64,000 nt of DNA from positions 20,834-84,833 of the forward strand of contig MPDC01000018.1 of NCBI GenBank assembly GCA_001874255.1. The letters run 5' to 3'. Of the stretch, positions 16,897-25,648 are shown in pieces. Numbering within the stretch: position 1 is the stretch's first letter; every line of letters begins with the position of its first letter. This DNA comes from Alphaproteobacteria bacterium MedPE-SWcel (GTDB taxonomy: Bacteria; Pseudomonadota; Alphaproteobacteria; Rhodobacterales; Rhodobacteraceae). Under the pieces are notes generated by a model, which saw only the letters and a program-made list of their open reading frames with translations, was not told the DNA's origin and searched no databases. Both the position numbers and the translations under genes were made by a program.

Positions 16897-17850
16897 ATGA
16901 CCACACCCAGACCTCCGCTTACCCTCTACCTCGCTGCGCCCCGCGGTTTCTGCGCCGGCGTCGACCGCGCGATCAAGATCGTGGAGATGGCGTTGGAAAA
17001 ATGGGGCGCGCCCGTCTATGTGCGCCACGAGATCGTGCACAATAAATTCGTTGTGGACGGTCTGCGGGAAAAAGGCGCGGTCTTTGTCGAGGAGCTGGAG
17101 GAATGTCCCGATGACCGGCCGGTGATCTTTTCCGCCCATGGCGTCCCGAAATCAGTGCCCGATGCCGCCAGCGCCCGCGAGATGGTCTTTGTCGATGCGA
17201 CCTGCCCCCTGGTGTCAAAGGTTCACATCGAGGCGCAGCGCCATGCCGAGGCCGGCCTGCAGATGATCATGATCGGTCACAAGGGCCACCCGGAGACGAT
17301 CGGCACGATGGGGCAATTGCCGGAGGGCGAGGTGCTGCTGGTCGAGACCGTCGCCGATGTTGCCGAGGTCGTGGTGCGTGACCCCGACCGCCTGGCCTTT
17401 GTCACCCAGACGACCCTGTCGGTCGATGATACCAAGGACATTGTAGCAGCCCTGCAGAGCCGGTTTCCCGCCATCATCGGCCCCCACAAGGAAGACATCT
17501 GCTATGCCACCACCAACCGTCAGGAAGCGGTCAAGGCGGTGGCGCCGAAATCCGACGCCCTGCTGGTGGTCGGCGCGCCGAATTCGTCGAATTCCCGCAG
17601 ATTGGTCGAGGTGGGCGCCAAGGCCGGCTGCAAATATGCGCAGCTGGTGCAGCGGGCCGAAAATATCGACTGGCGGGCACTGGAGGGTATCCGCTCGGTG
17701 GCGATCACGGCCGGGGCCTCGGCGCCGGAACTGTTGGTGAATGAGGTCATCGACGCTTTCCGGGACCGCTACGATGTCACCGTCGAAATGGTGGAAACTG
17801 CGGTGGAACGGGTAGAATTCAAGGTGCCACGCGTCCTGCGCACGGCCTGA
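16897..17850 (+). CDS. ispH: 4-hydroxy-3-methylbut-2-enyl diphosphate reductase
   Basis: IspH is the last enzyme of the MEP isoprenoid pathway, a [4Fe-4S] reductase making IPP and DMAPP. 317 aa. The three cluster Cys are visible in [13 protein letters not shown] (near residue 17), [12 protein letters not shown] and [13 protein letters not shown]; the [13 protein letters not shown] block is the family's (S/T)xGAS(A/T)P motif. The ORF track begins at 16657, upstream of the NYN terminator; ATG 16897 ([19 protein letters not shown]) fits the family. It seems to have its own promoter after the terminator at 16746. Confidence 0.96.
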   Translation: MTTPRPPLTLYLAAPRGFCAGVDRAIKIVEMALEKWGAPVYVRHEIVHNKFVVDGLREKGAVFVEELEECPDDRPVIFSAHGVPKSVPDAASAREMVFVDATCPLVSKVHIEAQRHAEAGLQMIMIGHKGHPETIGTMGQLPEGEVLLVETVADVAEVVVRDPDRLAFVTQTTLSVDDTKDIVAALQSRFPAIIGPHKEDICYATTNRQEAVKAVAPKSDALLVVGAPNSSNSRRLVEVGAKAGCKYAQLVQRAENIDWRALEGIRSVAITAGASAPELLVNEVIDAFRDRYDVTVEMVETAVERVEFKVPRVLRTA

Positions 17851-17890
17851 GCCACGCTGCGCCTCGCGCGTTCGGTCGCGCCTTGCGCGC

Positions 17891-17961
17891 GTTCGGGTCT
17901 GATCGGGTTCGGGTCTGATCGGGTTCGGGCCTGATCGGATCGGGTCTAATCGGATCGGGCC
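17891..17961. repeat. Tandem array, about 4.5 x 15-16 bp, 3' of ispH
   Basis: GTTCGGGTCTGATCGG twice exactly, then GTTCGGGCCTGATCGG, ATCGGGTCTAATCGG and a partial unit, in the 226-bp spacer between ispH and the LysE gene. Each full unit carries TGA or TAA. Confidence 0.9.
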
Positions 17962-18076
17962 GCAGGGTCTTGCGCTTCGCGGCCACCCGGCTACCCTGTG
18001 GGAGCACGGGGACACTCGCGCCAATTGGCGCCGCGTCAGTTTCACCCTGTCATTTTCACACCAGGGAGCCGGTTCA

Positions 18077-18694
18077 TTGATATCTCTGCAGTTCCTCCTC
18101 ACCGCCTTTGTTGTTGTGCTGGCCCCGGGCACGGGCGTGATCTACACGCTGGCGCTTGGTCTCGGGCGCGGGCGCCGTGCCGCGATCTGGGCCGCCCTTG
18201 GCTGCACTTTCGGCATCCTGCCGCACCTTGCCGCCGCGACGCTGGGGCTGGCGGCGGTGCTGCATTCTTCGGCGCTGCTGTTTCAGGGGCTAAAGATCGC
18301 CGGCGTGATCTACCTGCTGTATCTTGCCTGGCAGATGCTGAAATCCAACGGTGCCCTGTCGGTGACGGCGGCACAACCCACGCCGCAGCCGGGCCTGACC
18401 ATTGCCAAGCGGGGCGCGCTGATCAACATCCTGAACCCCAAGCTGTCGGTGTTTTTCCTCGCTCTGATGCCGCCGTTCCTGTCCGGCTCCGCCGCCCATG
18501 CCACCCAGGAAATGGTGGTGCTTGGCGGCGTGTTCATGGCGCTGACCTTTGCGGTCTTTGTGCTCTACGGTCTGTTTGCAGCCCAGGCCCGCAGCCTGAT
18601 CCTCGGCTCTGATCGGGTGGTCACATGGCTCAACCGCAGCTTCGCCGCGATCTTTGCCGCACTTGCCCTGCGCCTCGCGATGGAGCGCGCCTGA
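18077..18694 (+). CDS. LysE family amino-acid exporter
   Basis: A 205-aa inner-membrane exporter of the LysE/RhtB superfamily, which releases amino acids such as homoserine, threonine or cysteine derivatives. Family marks are FLLTAFVVVLAPGTGVIYTLALGLGRG at the N-terminus and ALINILNPKLSVFFLALMPPFL near residues 112-133. About six hydrophobic helices. The only plausible start is TTG 18077, with GGGAG 8 nt before it. The stop overlaps the next ATG by one base. Substrate unknown. Confidence 0.9.
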   Translation: MISLQFLLTAFVVVLAPGTGVIYTLALGLGRGRRAAIWAALGCTFGILPHLAAATLGLAAVLHSSALLFQGLKIAGVIYLLYLAWQMLKSNGALSVTAAQPTPQPGLTIAKRGALINILNPKLSVFFLALMPPFLSGSAAHATQEMVVLGGVFMALTFAVFVLYGLFAAQARSLILGSDRVVTWLNRSFAAIFAALALRLAMERA

Positions 18695-19152
18695 TGCTGC
18701 GCAGCGTCCCCACCGCGCCGCTGCTGCTGGGGCTGGCCGGGCTGATCCCCTTTGTCTGGGGCGCCCTCACCCTGTTGATCCCCGCCCTGCAAAGCTGGGG
18801 CAGCAGCCAGCTCGGGCCGCGTTTCGTCGGCCCCTACGTGCAGCTGTTCTATGGCTCGGTGATCCTCAGCTTCATGTCCGGCGTGCTCTGGGGCTATGCC
18901 ACCCGGGCCTCCGGGCGGTGGCAATCCGCGACCTGTTATGCGCTGTCGGTGATCCCGGCGCTCTGGGCCTTTGTGATGACCGGAGGCGGGCCTGTCAGCG
19001 CAGGCATGAACCTGATCTGGGGCTTTCTCGGCCTGCTGCTTCTGGACATGATGTTCAGCCTCTGGCGGCTGACACCCGGGTGGTGGATGCCGCTGCGCGG
19101 GGTGCTGACCGCCGTCACCGTCCTGTCTCTGTCCGTAGGAGTGTTCCTGTGA
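18694..19152 (+). CDS. DUF3429 domain membrane protein
   Basis: A 152-aa membrane protein with four or five hydrophobic segments. The DUF3429 features seen are PLLLGLAGLIPFVWGA at the N-terminus and LFYGSVILSFMSGVLWGYA (residues about 50-68). Function unknown. ATG 18694 overlaps the LysE stop (TGATG), so translation is coupled; the ORF-track start at 18625 lies inside lysE and is rejected. It is followed by an overlapping methyltransferase gene. Confidence 0.87.
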   Translation: MLRSVPTAPLLLGLAGLIPFVWGALTLLIPALQSWGSSQLGPRFVGPYVQLFYGSVILSFMSGVLWGYATRASGRWQSATCYALSVIPALWAFVMTGGGPVSAGMNLIWGFLGLLLLDMMFSLWRLTPGWWMPLRGVLTAVTVLSLSVGVFL

Positions 19153-19748
19153 GCGATGAAGAAACCATGGCCGTCTATTCGCGGGCGGCAGCGGATTATG
19201 CGGCGGGCTTTGCCAAGGCCAAGGACAGCTTCCACGAAGCCGACTACGCGGCCTTTGTCGCAGGCCTCCCCGAGGGCGGGACCGTCTTGGATCTGGGCTG
19301 CGGCCCAGGCCATTGGGCGGCGCGGTTCCGGGATGCGGGCTACCGGGTGGCCGCCGTCGATGCCTCGCCCGAAATGGCGGCCTATGCACAGGACACCTAT
19401 GGCATCGAGGTCAGCGTGGCGGAGTTCGAGGATATCGCGGTCGAAGCGGTGTTTGACGGGATCTGGGCCTTCTTCAGCCTGCTGCATGCGCCACGCGACG
19501 ATTTCCCCAGCCATCTGCTGCGTCTGGGGCGGGCCCTCGTGCCCGGCGGGCGGCTGACGCTCGGCATGAAGCTCGGCGAAGGCGAAGGCCGCGATGATCT
19601 GGGCCGGTTCTACGCCTACTACAGCGAAGAAGAATTGCGCGACCTGCTCGACGTGCTGGGCTACACGGTGATCAGCGCGCGTCGCGGAAATGGCAAAGGA
19701 TTGGCTGGCGCAGAGGAAACCTTTGTCGTACTGACCGCGCATGTCTGA
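19149..19748 (+). CDS. Class I SAM-dependent methyltransferase
   Basis: A 199-aa Rossmann methyltransferase. Motif I is [16 protein letters not shown] (residues about 45-60), motif II has [14 protein letters not shown], and the post-I acidic region is followed by [13 protein letters not shown]. The substrate is not predictable. GTG 19149 has AGGAG 8 nt upstream and overlaps the DUF3429 stop; ATG 19167 is the alternative. The 3' end overlaps rnhA by 8 bp, so LysE, DUF3429, methyltransferase and rnhA form one tightly coupled run. Confidence 0.9.
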   Translation: MSDEETMAVYSRAAADYAAGFAKAKDSFHEADYAAFVAGLPEGGTVLDLGCGPGHWAARFRDAGYRVAAVDASPEMAAYAQDTYGIEVSVAEFEDIAVEAVFDGIWAFFSLLHAPRDDFPSHLLRLGRALVPGGRLTLGMKLGEGEGRDDLGRFYAYYSEEELRDLLDVLGYTVISARRGNGKGLAGAEETFVVLTAHV

Positions 19749-20199
19749 TTTATTTGCCTATACCGACGGAGCCTGCTCCGGAAATCCCGGCCCCGGCGGC
19801 TGGGGCGCCCTGCTGCGTGCCATGGACGGCGAGACCGTCGTCAAGGAACGCGAACTGAAGGGCGGCGAGAAGGATACCACCAACAACCGGATGGAACTGC
19901 TCGCCGCGATCCACGCGCTGGAGAGCCTCGCCCGGCCGTCGAAGATCACCGTTGTCACCGATTCCGCCTATGTGAAGAACGGGGTGACCGGGTGGATTTT
20001 CGGGTGGAAGAAGAACGGCTGGAAGACGGCCGCCAAGAAACCCGTCAAGAATGTCGAGCTGTGGCAACGCCTTGATGCGGCACAGGCGCGCCACGACGTG
20101 ATCTGGAAATGGGTCAAGGGCCACGCGGGCCACCCCGAAAACGAACGCGCCGATGAACTGGCCCGGGCCGGGATGGCACCGTTCAAGAAGGGCGGCTGA
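19741..20199 (+). CDS. rnhA: Ribonuclease HI
   Basis: RNase HI cuts RNA in RNA-DNA hybrids, removing R-loops and primers. 152 aa, as expected. The four catalytic acids are in [16 protein letters not shown] (Asp), [14 protein letters not shown] (Glu), [13 protein letters not shown] (Asp) and [12 protein letters not shown] (Asp); the basic-handle region [15 protein letters not shown] is present. The start lies within the end of the methyltransferase gene. Confidence 0.97.
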   Translation: MSDLFAYTDGACSGNPGPGGWGALLRAMDGETVVKERELKGGEKDTTNNRMELLAAIHALESLARPSKITVVTDSAYVKNGVTGWIFGWKKNGWKTAAKKPVKNVELWQRLDAAQARHDVIWKWVKGHAGHPENERADELARAGMAPFKKGG

Positions 20200-20242
20200 G
20201 CCGTCGGGTCGCAGCGCCCCACACGGATCGCCAAAGGGTGAC

Positions 20243-21067
20243 ATGAGCATCTTGACGCTTCTGGACTATGCCTCGGTCCTGGTTTTTGCGGCCTCCGGCG
20301 CGCTGGTTGCCAGCCGGGCCCAGCTGGACATCGTGGGGTTTGCCTTCATTGCCTGCCTGACGGCCGTCGGAGGCGGCACCGTGCGCGATGTGCTGTTGGA
20401 TCGAAACCCCGTGTTCTGGATTGGCGACCCGGTGCCGGTGCTGCTTGCCTCCGGGATGGCGGGAGTGGTGTTCTTTACCGCTCATCTGGTGGAAAGCCGC
20501 CTGCGGTGGGTGATCTGGCTCGACACGTTTGCACTGGCGATTGCCGTGCCCGCAGGCACCGCAGCAGCGATGGAGACGGGACAGGGGCCGGTGATCGTCG
20601 TGCTGATGGGCATGGCCACCGGCAGTCTCGGCGGTCTGATGCGGGACGTGGTCTGCAACGAGGTGCCTCTGGTGCTGAAACAGGGCGAATTATATATATC
20701 CTGCGCCATGGCCGGAGCCCTTGTTGCGGTGACATTGGTGGCATGCGATCTGCCCGCCGCAACCGCGCTGGTGGCCTGTGCAGCAGTCACCTGGGTCACC
20801 CGCGCCGGGTCCCTGGTGTTTGGATGGCATCTGCCGGTCTACAGGTCGCGCCCACCGCGCCGGTCGCTTCGGGCTCTGCCCGAAGCGAAACACCTCACTC
20901 CACTGTCCTCGCTGACAAATCTGTTTTCGTTGACAACAAGGACGCTCAGCGCGTGCGAAACCTCTGCCACAGATAGATCAACAGCAAGGCGCCGAGAATT
21001 GCGCCGATCAGACCTGCCATCATCCCCATCACCGCCAGAAGCGTACGCAGCACAAGCCCGCCGATGA
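20243..21067 (+). CDS. TRIC/UPF0126 family cation channel with an aberrant C-terminal extension
   Basis: The N-terminal about 200 residues are a trimeric intracellular cation channel homolog (UPF0126, YadS/YicG): two GGG repeats in TAVGGGTVRDVLL and GSLGGLMRDVVCNEVPLVL, and seven hydrophobic helices ending at FGWHLPVYRSRP. Family members stop near residue 205; this frame runs on to about 274 aa. The extra about 70 residues are encoded by a dispersed hairpin repeat (20865-20887) and the antisense strand of the GlsB-like gene, with low-complexity Ser/Arg content. The simplest reading is that the original stop was lost through the repeat. ATG 20243 is chosen over the track start inside rnhA. Confidence 0.85.
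   Translation: MSILTLLDYASVLVFAASGALVASRAQLDIVGFAFIACLTAVGGGTVRDVLLDRNPVFWIGDPVPVLLASGMAGVVFFTAHLVESRLRWVIWLDTFALAIAVPAGTAAAMETGQGPVIVVLMGMATGSLGGLMRDVVCNEVPLVLKQGELYISCAMAGALVAVTLVACDLPAATALVACAAVTWVTRAGSLVFGWHLPVYRSRPPRRSLRALPEAKHLTPLSSLTNLFSLTTRTLSACETSATDRSTARRRELRRSDLPSSPSPPEAYAAQARR
20865..20887. repeat. CGCTTCGGGC hairpin repeat, copy A
   Basis: CGCTTCGGGC, loop TCT and GCCCGAAGCG, flanked by CCGCGCCGGT and AAACACCTCAC. The reverse complement aligns over about 45 bp with 63945-63990 at the window end (shared GCCCGAAGCGACCGGCGCGG). Confidence 0.88.
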
Positions 21068-21185
21068 CTGCACCGGCGATGCCGATGGCGATGGTGGTGA
21101 TGATATCCGTCTCGACCTGCATGATCCGGGTGGCGATGAACCCCGCCGCCGCACCGATGATGACCAGGAAGACTATGCTACCCAT
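20946..21185 (-). CDS. GlsB/YeaQ/YmgE family stress-response membrane protein
   Basis: A 79-aa two- to three-helix membrane protein of the transglycosylase-associated family, whose members are often induced by envelope or general stress. MGSIVFLVIIGAAAGFIATRIMQ followed by IAIGIAGAVIGGLVLRTLL, with paired Gly residues, is characteristic. It lies next to a second, shorter relative. Its 3' part is overlapped antisense by the aberrant tail of the TRIC reading frame. Confidence 0.88.
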   Translation of the reverse strand: MGSIVFLVIIGAAAGFIATRIMQVETDIITTIAIGIAGAVIGGLVLRTLLAVMGMMAGLIGAILGALLLIYLWQRFRTR

Positions 21186-21221
21186 GCTTTGACCCTTTTT
21201 CCTGCCCCCGCAACCGGAGGG

Positions 21222-21458
21222 TTATCGCCGCCAGTGGAACGGCACGATGATGAGCGCACCGATCGAGGAGGCAATGGCATTCCACCCCGGCGCATTGAAC
21301 CCCACCCCAAACATCAGCCGCAGGAAGTAGAACAGGAACGCGCCACCGACACAAATGATGATCGACGGCAAAATCCCATTCTGCGTAAACCCGCTGCGCT
21401 CGGCGGCGTAGCCCACGATCCCGGCAATCACGACAGTGCCCATGAGTGCAAGAAACAT
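21222..21458 (-). CDS. Small GlsB-like/transglycosylase-associated membrane protein
   Basis: A 78-aa membrane protein with helices at residues 2-20, 28-46 and 60-74 (MFLALMGTVVIAGIVGYAAE, ILPSIIICVGGAFLFYFL). Size, topology and position suggest a relative of the GlsB/YeaQ protein next door, though the Gly pattern is weaker. It starts 3 bp after the fmt stop, so it is probably read through from the def-fmt operon. Role unknown. Confidence 0.75.
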   Translation of the reverse strand: MFLALMGTVVIAGIVGYAAERSGFTQNGILPSIIICVGGAFLFYFLRLMFGVGFNAPGWNAIASSIGALIIVPFHWRR

Positions 21459-21461
21459 TGG

Positions 21462-22394
21462 CTATTCTCCTTCCGACAGGAGCCGCGTTCCGGCGGCCAG
21501 GGGAAAACCGCGCAGAAAGATCTCCCGGTCCTGTGCGCCCTTGCCCGCGCGCTGCAGCCGCAGCAGTTCGACGGCGCCATCGCCACAGGCCACGGCCAGA
21601 TTGTCCCCAAGCACCGTGCCCGGCGCTCCGCTGCCTGGCGCGGGGCGGGGGGCCAGACGGGAGGCCAGAACCTTGATCCGCTGCCCGTCAACCGAGAACC
21701 ACGCACCGGGAAAGGGTGACAGGCCACGGATCTTGCGGTCGACCTCTGCTGCGGGGGCCGACCAGTCGATCTCGGCCTCCGCCTTGTCGATCTTGGCGGC
21801 ATAGGTCACGCCCTCGCTGGGTTGTGGCACGGGCGTCAGTTCCACGAGGAAGGCCAGCGCCTCAACGATCAGCTCGGCACCGGTCTGTGACAGGCGGTCG
21901 TGCAAGAGCGCGGTCGTGTCTTCGGGGCCGATCTCCATTTCCCTGCGCATCAGCACCGGGCCGGTGTCCAGCCCGGCTTCCATCTGCATGATACAGATAC
22001 CGGTCTTTGTATCACCTGCCATGATCGCCCGGTGGATCGGCGCCGCGCCGCGCCACCGGGGCAACAGGCTGGCATGGATATTGAGACAGCCCCGGGCCGG
22101 GGCATCAAGGATTGCCTGCGGCAGGATCAGCCCATAGGCCACAACCACAGCGACATCTGCCGCGAGCCCGGCAAAGGCTGCTTGTTCGGAGGGGGCTTTC
22201 AGCGAGACCGGATGCCGGACCTCCAACCCCAGATCCAGGGCGCGGGCGTGCACCGGCGTGGGACGGTCTTTCTTGCCGCGGCCCGCCGGGCGTGGCGGCT
22301 GGCAATAGACGGCCGCTATGTCGTGACCGGCCCGGACCAGCGCGTCCAGAACAGGGACCGAAAATTCTGGTGTCCCCATGAAGATAACCCGCAT
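21462..22394 (-). CDS. fmt: Methionyl-tRNA formyltransferase
   Basis: Fmt formylates initiator Met-tRNA with 10-formyl-THF. 310 aa. The formyltransferase core has [16 protein letters not shown] at the start and the catalytic Asn-His-Asp region in [21 protein letters not shown] with EAGLDTGPV; the C-terminal OB domain begins near residue 205 ([16 protein letters not shown]). It follows three deformylase genes on the same strand, so addition and removal of the formyl group are encoded together. Confidence 0.96.
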   Translation of the reverse strand: MRVIFMGTPEFSVPVLDALVRAGHDIAAVYCQPPRPAGRGKKDRPTPVHARALDLGLEVRHPVSLKAPSEQAAFAGLAADVAVVVAYGLILPQAILDAPARGCLNIHASLLPRWRGAAPIHRAIMAGDTKTGICIMQMEAGLDTGPVLMRREMEIGPEDTTALLHDRLSQTGAELIVEALAFLVELTPVPQPSEGVTYAAKIDKAEAEIDWSAPAAEVDRKIRGLSPFPGAWFSVDGQRIKVLASRLAPRPAPGSGAPGTVLGDNLAVACGDGAVELLRLQRAGKGAQDREIFLRGFPLAAGTRLLSEGE

Positions 22395-22530
22395 TCCTCT
22401 GTCCTTCCCGATGTCCCTGGCAGATGACCGTTCCGCTTGCCGACAGGCTTAGCGCATGATGCAAGGCGGGGCCAGAGCGGGCGCGCTGATGCGCGGCAGA
22501 GCCGCCTGCCCCTGCCCGGTGCAGGCAGGC

Positions 22531-22564
22531 GCCTCCGGCGGAGGTATTTTCAGAAAAGATGAAA
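22531..22564 (+). repeat. CTCCGGCGGAGGTATTTT dispersed element, copy b
   Basis: GCCTCCGGCGGAGGTATTTT followed by CAGAAAAGATGAAA, in the 195-bp spacer between the third def gene and fmt. The match to copy a (6630) is nearly exact over about 33 bp. Confidence 0.88.
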
Positions 22565-22589
22565 TCGCGGAGCCCTCTCAGCTGCTGAG

Positions 22590-23087
22590 TCAGCTGCGGA
22601 ATTTGCGCGCCTTTTTCACCAGCATGTCGCGTTTCACCTTTGAGAGATGATCAAAATACATCCGCCCGTTCAGGTGATCGATCTGGTGCTGCACCGAGGT
22701 TGCCTCGATGCCGATGAAGTCGCGCCGGTCCACGACACCGTCCTGGTTCAGGAAGCGGACGGTGACCGCGCGGGGGCGCTTGATCCTGGCGGACACACCC
22801 GGTAGATTGGGGCTGGCTTCGTCATGTTCCCGCAGTTCGACTGACGCATGCAGGATTTCCGGATTGGCGAGGCGTATCGCGCGCCCCCGCTCGGCGGAGC
22901 CATCGACGACGGCAAGCCGCAGCATCACGCCAATCTGGGTCGCGGCCAGTCCGACCCCGGGCATCGCGTCCATCGTGTCAATCATGTCGGTCCAGATGCG
23001 GTGGATTTCTTCGGTGATTTCCGTCACATCCTCCGCCTTTGTGCGCAGTCGTTTGTCCGGCCAGGGCAGGCAGGTGCGTATCGTCAT
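22590..23087 (-). CDS. Peptide deformylase-like protein lacking catalytic residues
   Basis: A 165-aa deformylase paralog. Motif I is kept (GVGLAATQIG, residues 44-53), but motif II, normally EGCLS with the metal-ligand Cys, reads EASPN (90-94), and motif III, normally HExxH, reads HQIDH (134-138), so the catalytic Glu is Gln. Family knowledge says both residues are needed, so hydrolysis is unlikely. The reading frame is intact and coupled by a 4-bp overlap to the preceding def, which argues for a retained non-catalytic role rather than a pseudogene. It is the third of three tandem paralogs. Confidence 0.9.
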   Translation of the reverse strand: MTIRTCLPWPDKRLRTKAEDVTEITEEIHRIWTDMIDTMDAMPGVGLAATQIGVMLRLAVVDGSAERGRAIRLANPEILHASVELREHDEASPNLPGVSARIKRPRAVTVRFLNQDGVVDRRDFIGIEATSVQHQIDHLNGRMYFDHLSKVKRDMLVKKARKFRS

Positions 23088-23593
23088 TGTGCGGGGCTCC
23101 TGGCTGCCAGATAGTCGGTCTCTGCCCCCATGCGGGCCTCGTCCGGGAGATGGTCAAACGTTATTCGCCCGTCAAGGTGGTCGTATTCATGCTGAATGCA
23201 ACGCGCGGCGAAACCGTCGAACTCCTGTTCCCGAGAGACGCCCTCCCGGTCCTGCCACCGGACCCGCAGCTGAGCCGGGCGCGAGATCTCTGTGGTGACG
23301 CCGGGGATCGAGAGGCAGCCTTCCGCGCCCGATGCGATCTCGTCACTGCGCCACAGGATCTCCGGGTTGATCATCACGACCGGCGTCCGCGGCCCATCCA
23401 CCCATGCGACATCCATCACGAAGAGGCGTTTCAGCACGCCGACCTGCGGCGCCGCCAGACCCCGCCCCGGCGCGGCGTACATGGTGTCCAGCATGTCCCC
23501 GATCAGCGCCGAGAGATCCTCATCCGCGCCGACCGCATCGCAGCAGGTCGCCAGTCTCGGGTCCGGCCAGGTCACGATCGGCCGGGTTGTCAT
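23084..23593 (-). CDS. def: Peptide deformylase, second paralog
   Basis: A 169-aa deformylase with all metal-binding motifs: GRGLAAPQVG (motif I, Arg in the variable place), EGCLSIPGV (motif II) and QHEYDHLDG (motif III). It is predicted active and could remove formyl groups from nascent proteins. Start and stop overlap the neighbouring def genes by 4 bp each (ATGA), so all three are translationally coupled. It differs enough from the first copy to be an old duplicate. Confidence 0.94.
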   Translation of the reverse strand: MTTRPIVTWPDPRLATCCDAVGADEDLSALIGDMLDTMYAAPGRGLAAPQVGVLKRLFVMDVAWVDGPRTPVVMINPEILWRSDEIASGAEGCLSIPGVTTEISRPAQLRVRWQDREGVSREQEFDGFAARCIQHEYDHLDGRITFDHLPDEARMGAETDYLAARSPAQ

Positions 23594-24117
23594 GACTGTC
23601 CGCCGCGCGCGAGTTCACGCTTTAGTTTCTGCATCTTGCGGGTGATCATCTGCCGCTTGAGGGGCTTCAGGTAGTCGATGAACAGCTTGCCGTCGAGATG
23701 GTCGATCTCGTGCTGGACACAGGTGGCCCAGAGCCCGTCGAAGGTCTCGGTCTGCAGAGCCCCGTTCCGGTCCATCCATTCCACATCCACCACCCTGGGG
23801 CGGGTCACTTCGGCGTATTGTTCCGGGATCGACAGGCAGCCTTCCTCATAGACGTTGGTCTCGTCAGAAGCCGCGAGCACAGTTGGGTTGAACATCACCA
23901 GCGGGCGGGACACTCCCTCGCCTTCCTTGACGCAATCCAACACGATCAGCCGGTCCAGCACCCCGATCTGAGGCGCGGCGAGACCGATACCGGGTGCGGC
24001 ATACATCGTCTCCAGCATGTCATCGGCCAGAACGCGCAGGTCGTCCGACAGGTCAGGCACAGCGGCGGCAGTCTTTTTCAGACGCGGGTCGGGATGGATC
24101 AGGATCGAGCGTTTCAT
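23590..24117 (-). CDS. def: Peptide deformylase, canonical
   Basis: A 175-aa metalloenzyme removing N-formyl from nascent polypeptides. Motifs GIGLAAPQIG, EEGCLSIPEQYAEV and QHEIDHLDGKLF are all canonical, so this is the most likely housekeeping enzyme. It is the promoter-proximal gene of the def-def-def-fmt run. The 160-bp gap to the divergent MalY gene should hold both promoters. Confidence 0.97.
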   Translation of the reverse strand: MKRSILIHPDPRLKKTAAAVPDLSDDLRVLADDMLETMYAAPGIGLAAPQIGVLDRLIVLDCVKEGEGVSRPLVMFNPTVLAASDETNVYEEGCLSIPEQYAEVTRPRVVDVEWMDRNGALQTETFDGLWATCVQHEIDHLDGKLFIDYLKPLKRQMITRKMQKLKRELARGGQS

Positions 24118-24277
24118 GCCCCCGATTTAGGCCAATCGCCCCAAAGCCGCAACGCCTGTTGCATGCCCTGGCGGCCAACACCCTCGTGCCCTGTGTTTGT
24201 ACCATCACATTGGCAAGGCTTGCGCAGGGCGCACTTTTGGCTAGCTTCGTGGGAAACGCGACCAGAGAGAGCCCCTG

Positions 24278-25450
24278 ATGAATTTCGACACGATCACCGA
24301 CCGCCGCGGGACCCATTGCGCAAAATGGGATATGATGGAGCCGCTCTACGGCGTGTCGCCCGACGACGGCCTGGCCATGTGGGTGGCCGATACGGATTTT
24401 CAGGTGCCCGAGGTGGTCTCGGCGCGGCTGCGCGAGATGGCGGATCATGGCATCTATGGCTATGTCAACCGCGAGTCGGAGTACAAAGGCGCGATCCAGT
24501 GGTGGATGGAACACCGGCACGGCTGGCAGGTCGATGCGGATGCGATTTTCACCACCACCGGCCTAGTGAACGGGGTCGGTCTCTGTCTCGATACTTTCAC
24601 GCAGGCGGGCGACGGCATTGTCCTGTTCACCCCTGTCTATCACGCCTTTGCCAAGGTCATCCGCCTTGCCGGGCGCGAGGTGGTGGAATGCCCGATGGTG
24701 GTGGAGGATGGTCTCTATACCATGGACTTTGCCGCCTATGACGCGCAAATGACCGGCCGCGAGAAAATGGTGATCCTGTGCTCGCCCCATAATCCCGGCG
24801 GCCGGGTCTGGACGCAGGCGGAATTGCAGGGCGTCGCCGATTTCTGCAAACGCCATGACCTTTTGCTGATTTCCGACGAGATCCACCATGATCTGGTGTT
24901 TGGCGACGCGCGTCACATCCCGATGCCGCTGGCCGCGCCGGAGATCAGCGACCGGCTGATCATGCTGACCGCGCCGTCAAAGACCTTCAACTTTGCGGGG
25001 CTTCATACCGGGCAGGTCATCCTGCCGGATGAGGGGCTGCGCGAGCGGTTCCGCCGACGGATGCTGGCGATTTATCTGCAGGGAAATTCCGCGGGCGAGA
25101 CGGCGACGATTGCGGCCTATTCCCCCGAGGGTGTCGCCTATGTCGAGGCGCTGCTGCCCTATCTCGATGGCAACCGCAAGCTGTTCGACGCTGCCGTCAA
25201 CGCCATTCCGGGCCTGAAGTCGATGGAGCTTCAATCCACATATCTGGCGTGGGTGGATTTTTCCGGCACTGGCATGAGCCGCGAGGACTTCACCCGGCGG
25301 GTCGAACAGGGCGCGCGGATCGCCGCGAACCATGGCACCACATTCGGCAGCGGCGGAGAGAACTGTCTTCGGTTCAACCTCGGCACCCAGAGGGCGCGTG
25401 TCCAGGAGGCCTGTGACCGGCTGACGCAGGCTTTTTCGGACCTTCAGTAG
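24278..25450 (+). CDS. MalY/PatB-type PLP-dependent C-S lyase or aminotransferase
   Basis: A 390-aa fold-type I PLP enzyme of the MalY/PatB group, which cleaves cystathionine and other cysteine S-conjugates. N-terminal FDTITDRRGTHCAKWDMM and VSPDDGLAMWVADTDFQVP are hallmark blocks; ILCSPHNPGGRVW, LISDEIHHDLVF and TAPSKTFNFAGLHTG (PLP Lys) complete the active site. In Roseobacters such lyases can act on sulfur compounds, but the true substrate is not visible. The stop-codon region is duplicated (25445-25470). Confidence 0.92.
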   Translation: MNFDTITDRRGTHCAKWDMMEPLYGVSPDDGLAMWVADTDFQVPEVVSARLREMADHGIYGYVNRESEYKGAIQWWMEHRHGWQVDADAIFTTTGLVNGVGLCLDTFTQAGDGIVLFTPVYHAFAKVIRLAGREVVECPMVVEDGLYTMDFAAYDAQMTGREKMVILCSPHNPGGRVWTQAELQGVADFCKRHDLLLISDEIHHDLVFGDARHIPMPLAAPEISDRLIMLTAPSKTFNFAGLHTGQVILPDEGLRERFRRRMLAIYLQGNSAGETATIAAYSPEGVAYVEALLPYLDGNRKLFDAAVNAIPGLKSMELQSTYLAWVDFSGTGMSREDFTRRVEQGARIAANHGTTFGSGGENCLRFNLGTQRARVQEACDRLTQAFSDLQ

Positions 25451-25470
25451 AGCCCTGCAGTAGAGCCGCG
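25445..25470. repeat. Stop-codon duplication, 2 x 13 bp
   Basis: CAGTAGAGCCCTG followed by CAGTAGAGCCGCG; the TAG in the first unit is the stop of the MalY-type gene. Confidence 0.9.
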
Positions 25471-25491
25471 CCGTCGGTGGGACATGCGGTC

Positions 25492-25541
25492 TTCGCTTCG
25501 GGTCAAGTTCGCTTCGGGTCACGTTCTCGCTCCCGGTCAAG
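25492..25541. repeat. Tandem repeat, 3 x 16-18 bp
   Basis: TTCGCTTCGGGTCAAG, TTCGCTTCGGGTCACG and TTCTCGCTCCCGGTCAAG. A related CTTTGCTTCGGGTCAGA lies at about 25571. All fall in the 197-bp spacer between two convergent genes. Confidence 0.88.
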
Positions 25542-25613
25542 GGCGAAGTCTGCGGCCCGTCTTCATCACCCTTTGCTTCGGGTCAGACCCGATACCTGCG
25601 GCCCTGCATCCTC

Positions 25614-25648
25614 TTGCGGGGCCTGACCGATTGCGGGGTCCTGACCGT
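25614..25648. repeat. Tandem duplication, 17 + 18 bp, at the stop of the minus-strand gene
   Basis: TTGCGGGGCCTGACCGA and TTGCGGGGTCCTGACCGT abut the TGA stop of the gene ending at 25648. Confidence 0.88.
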
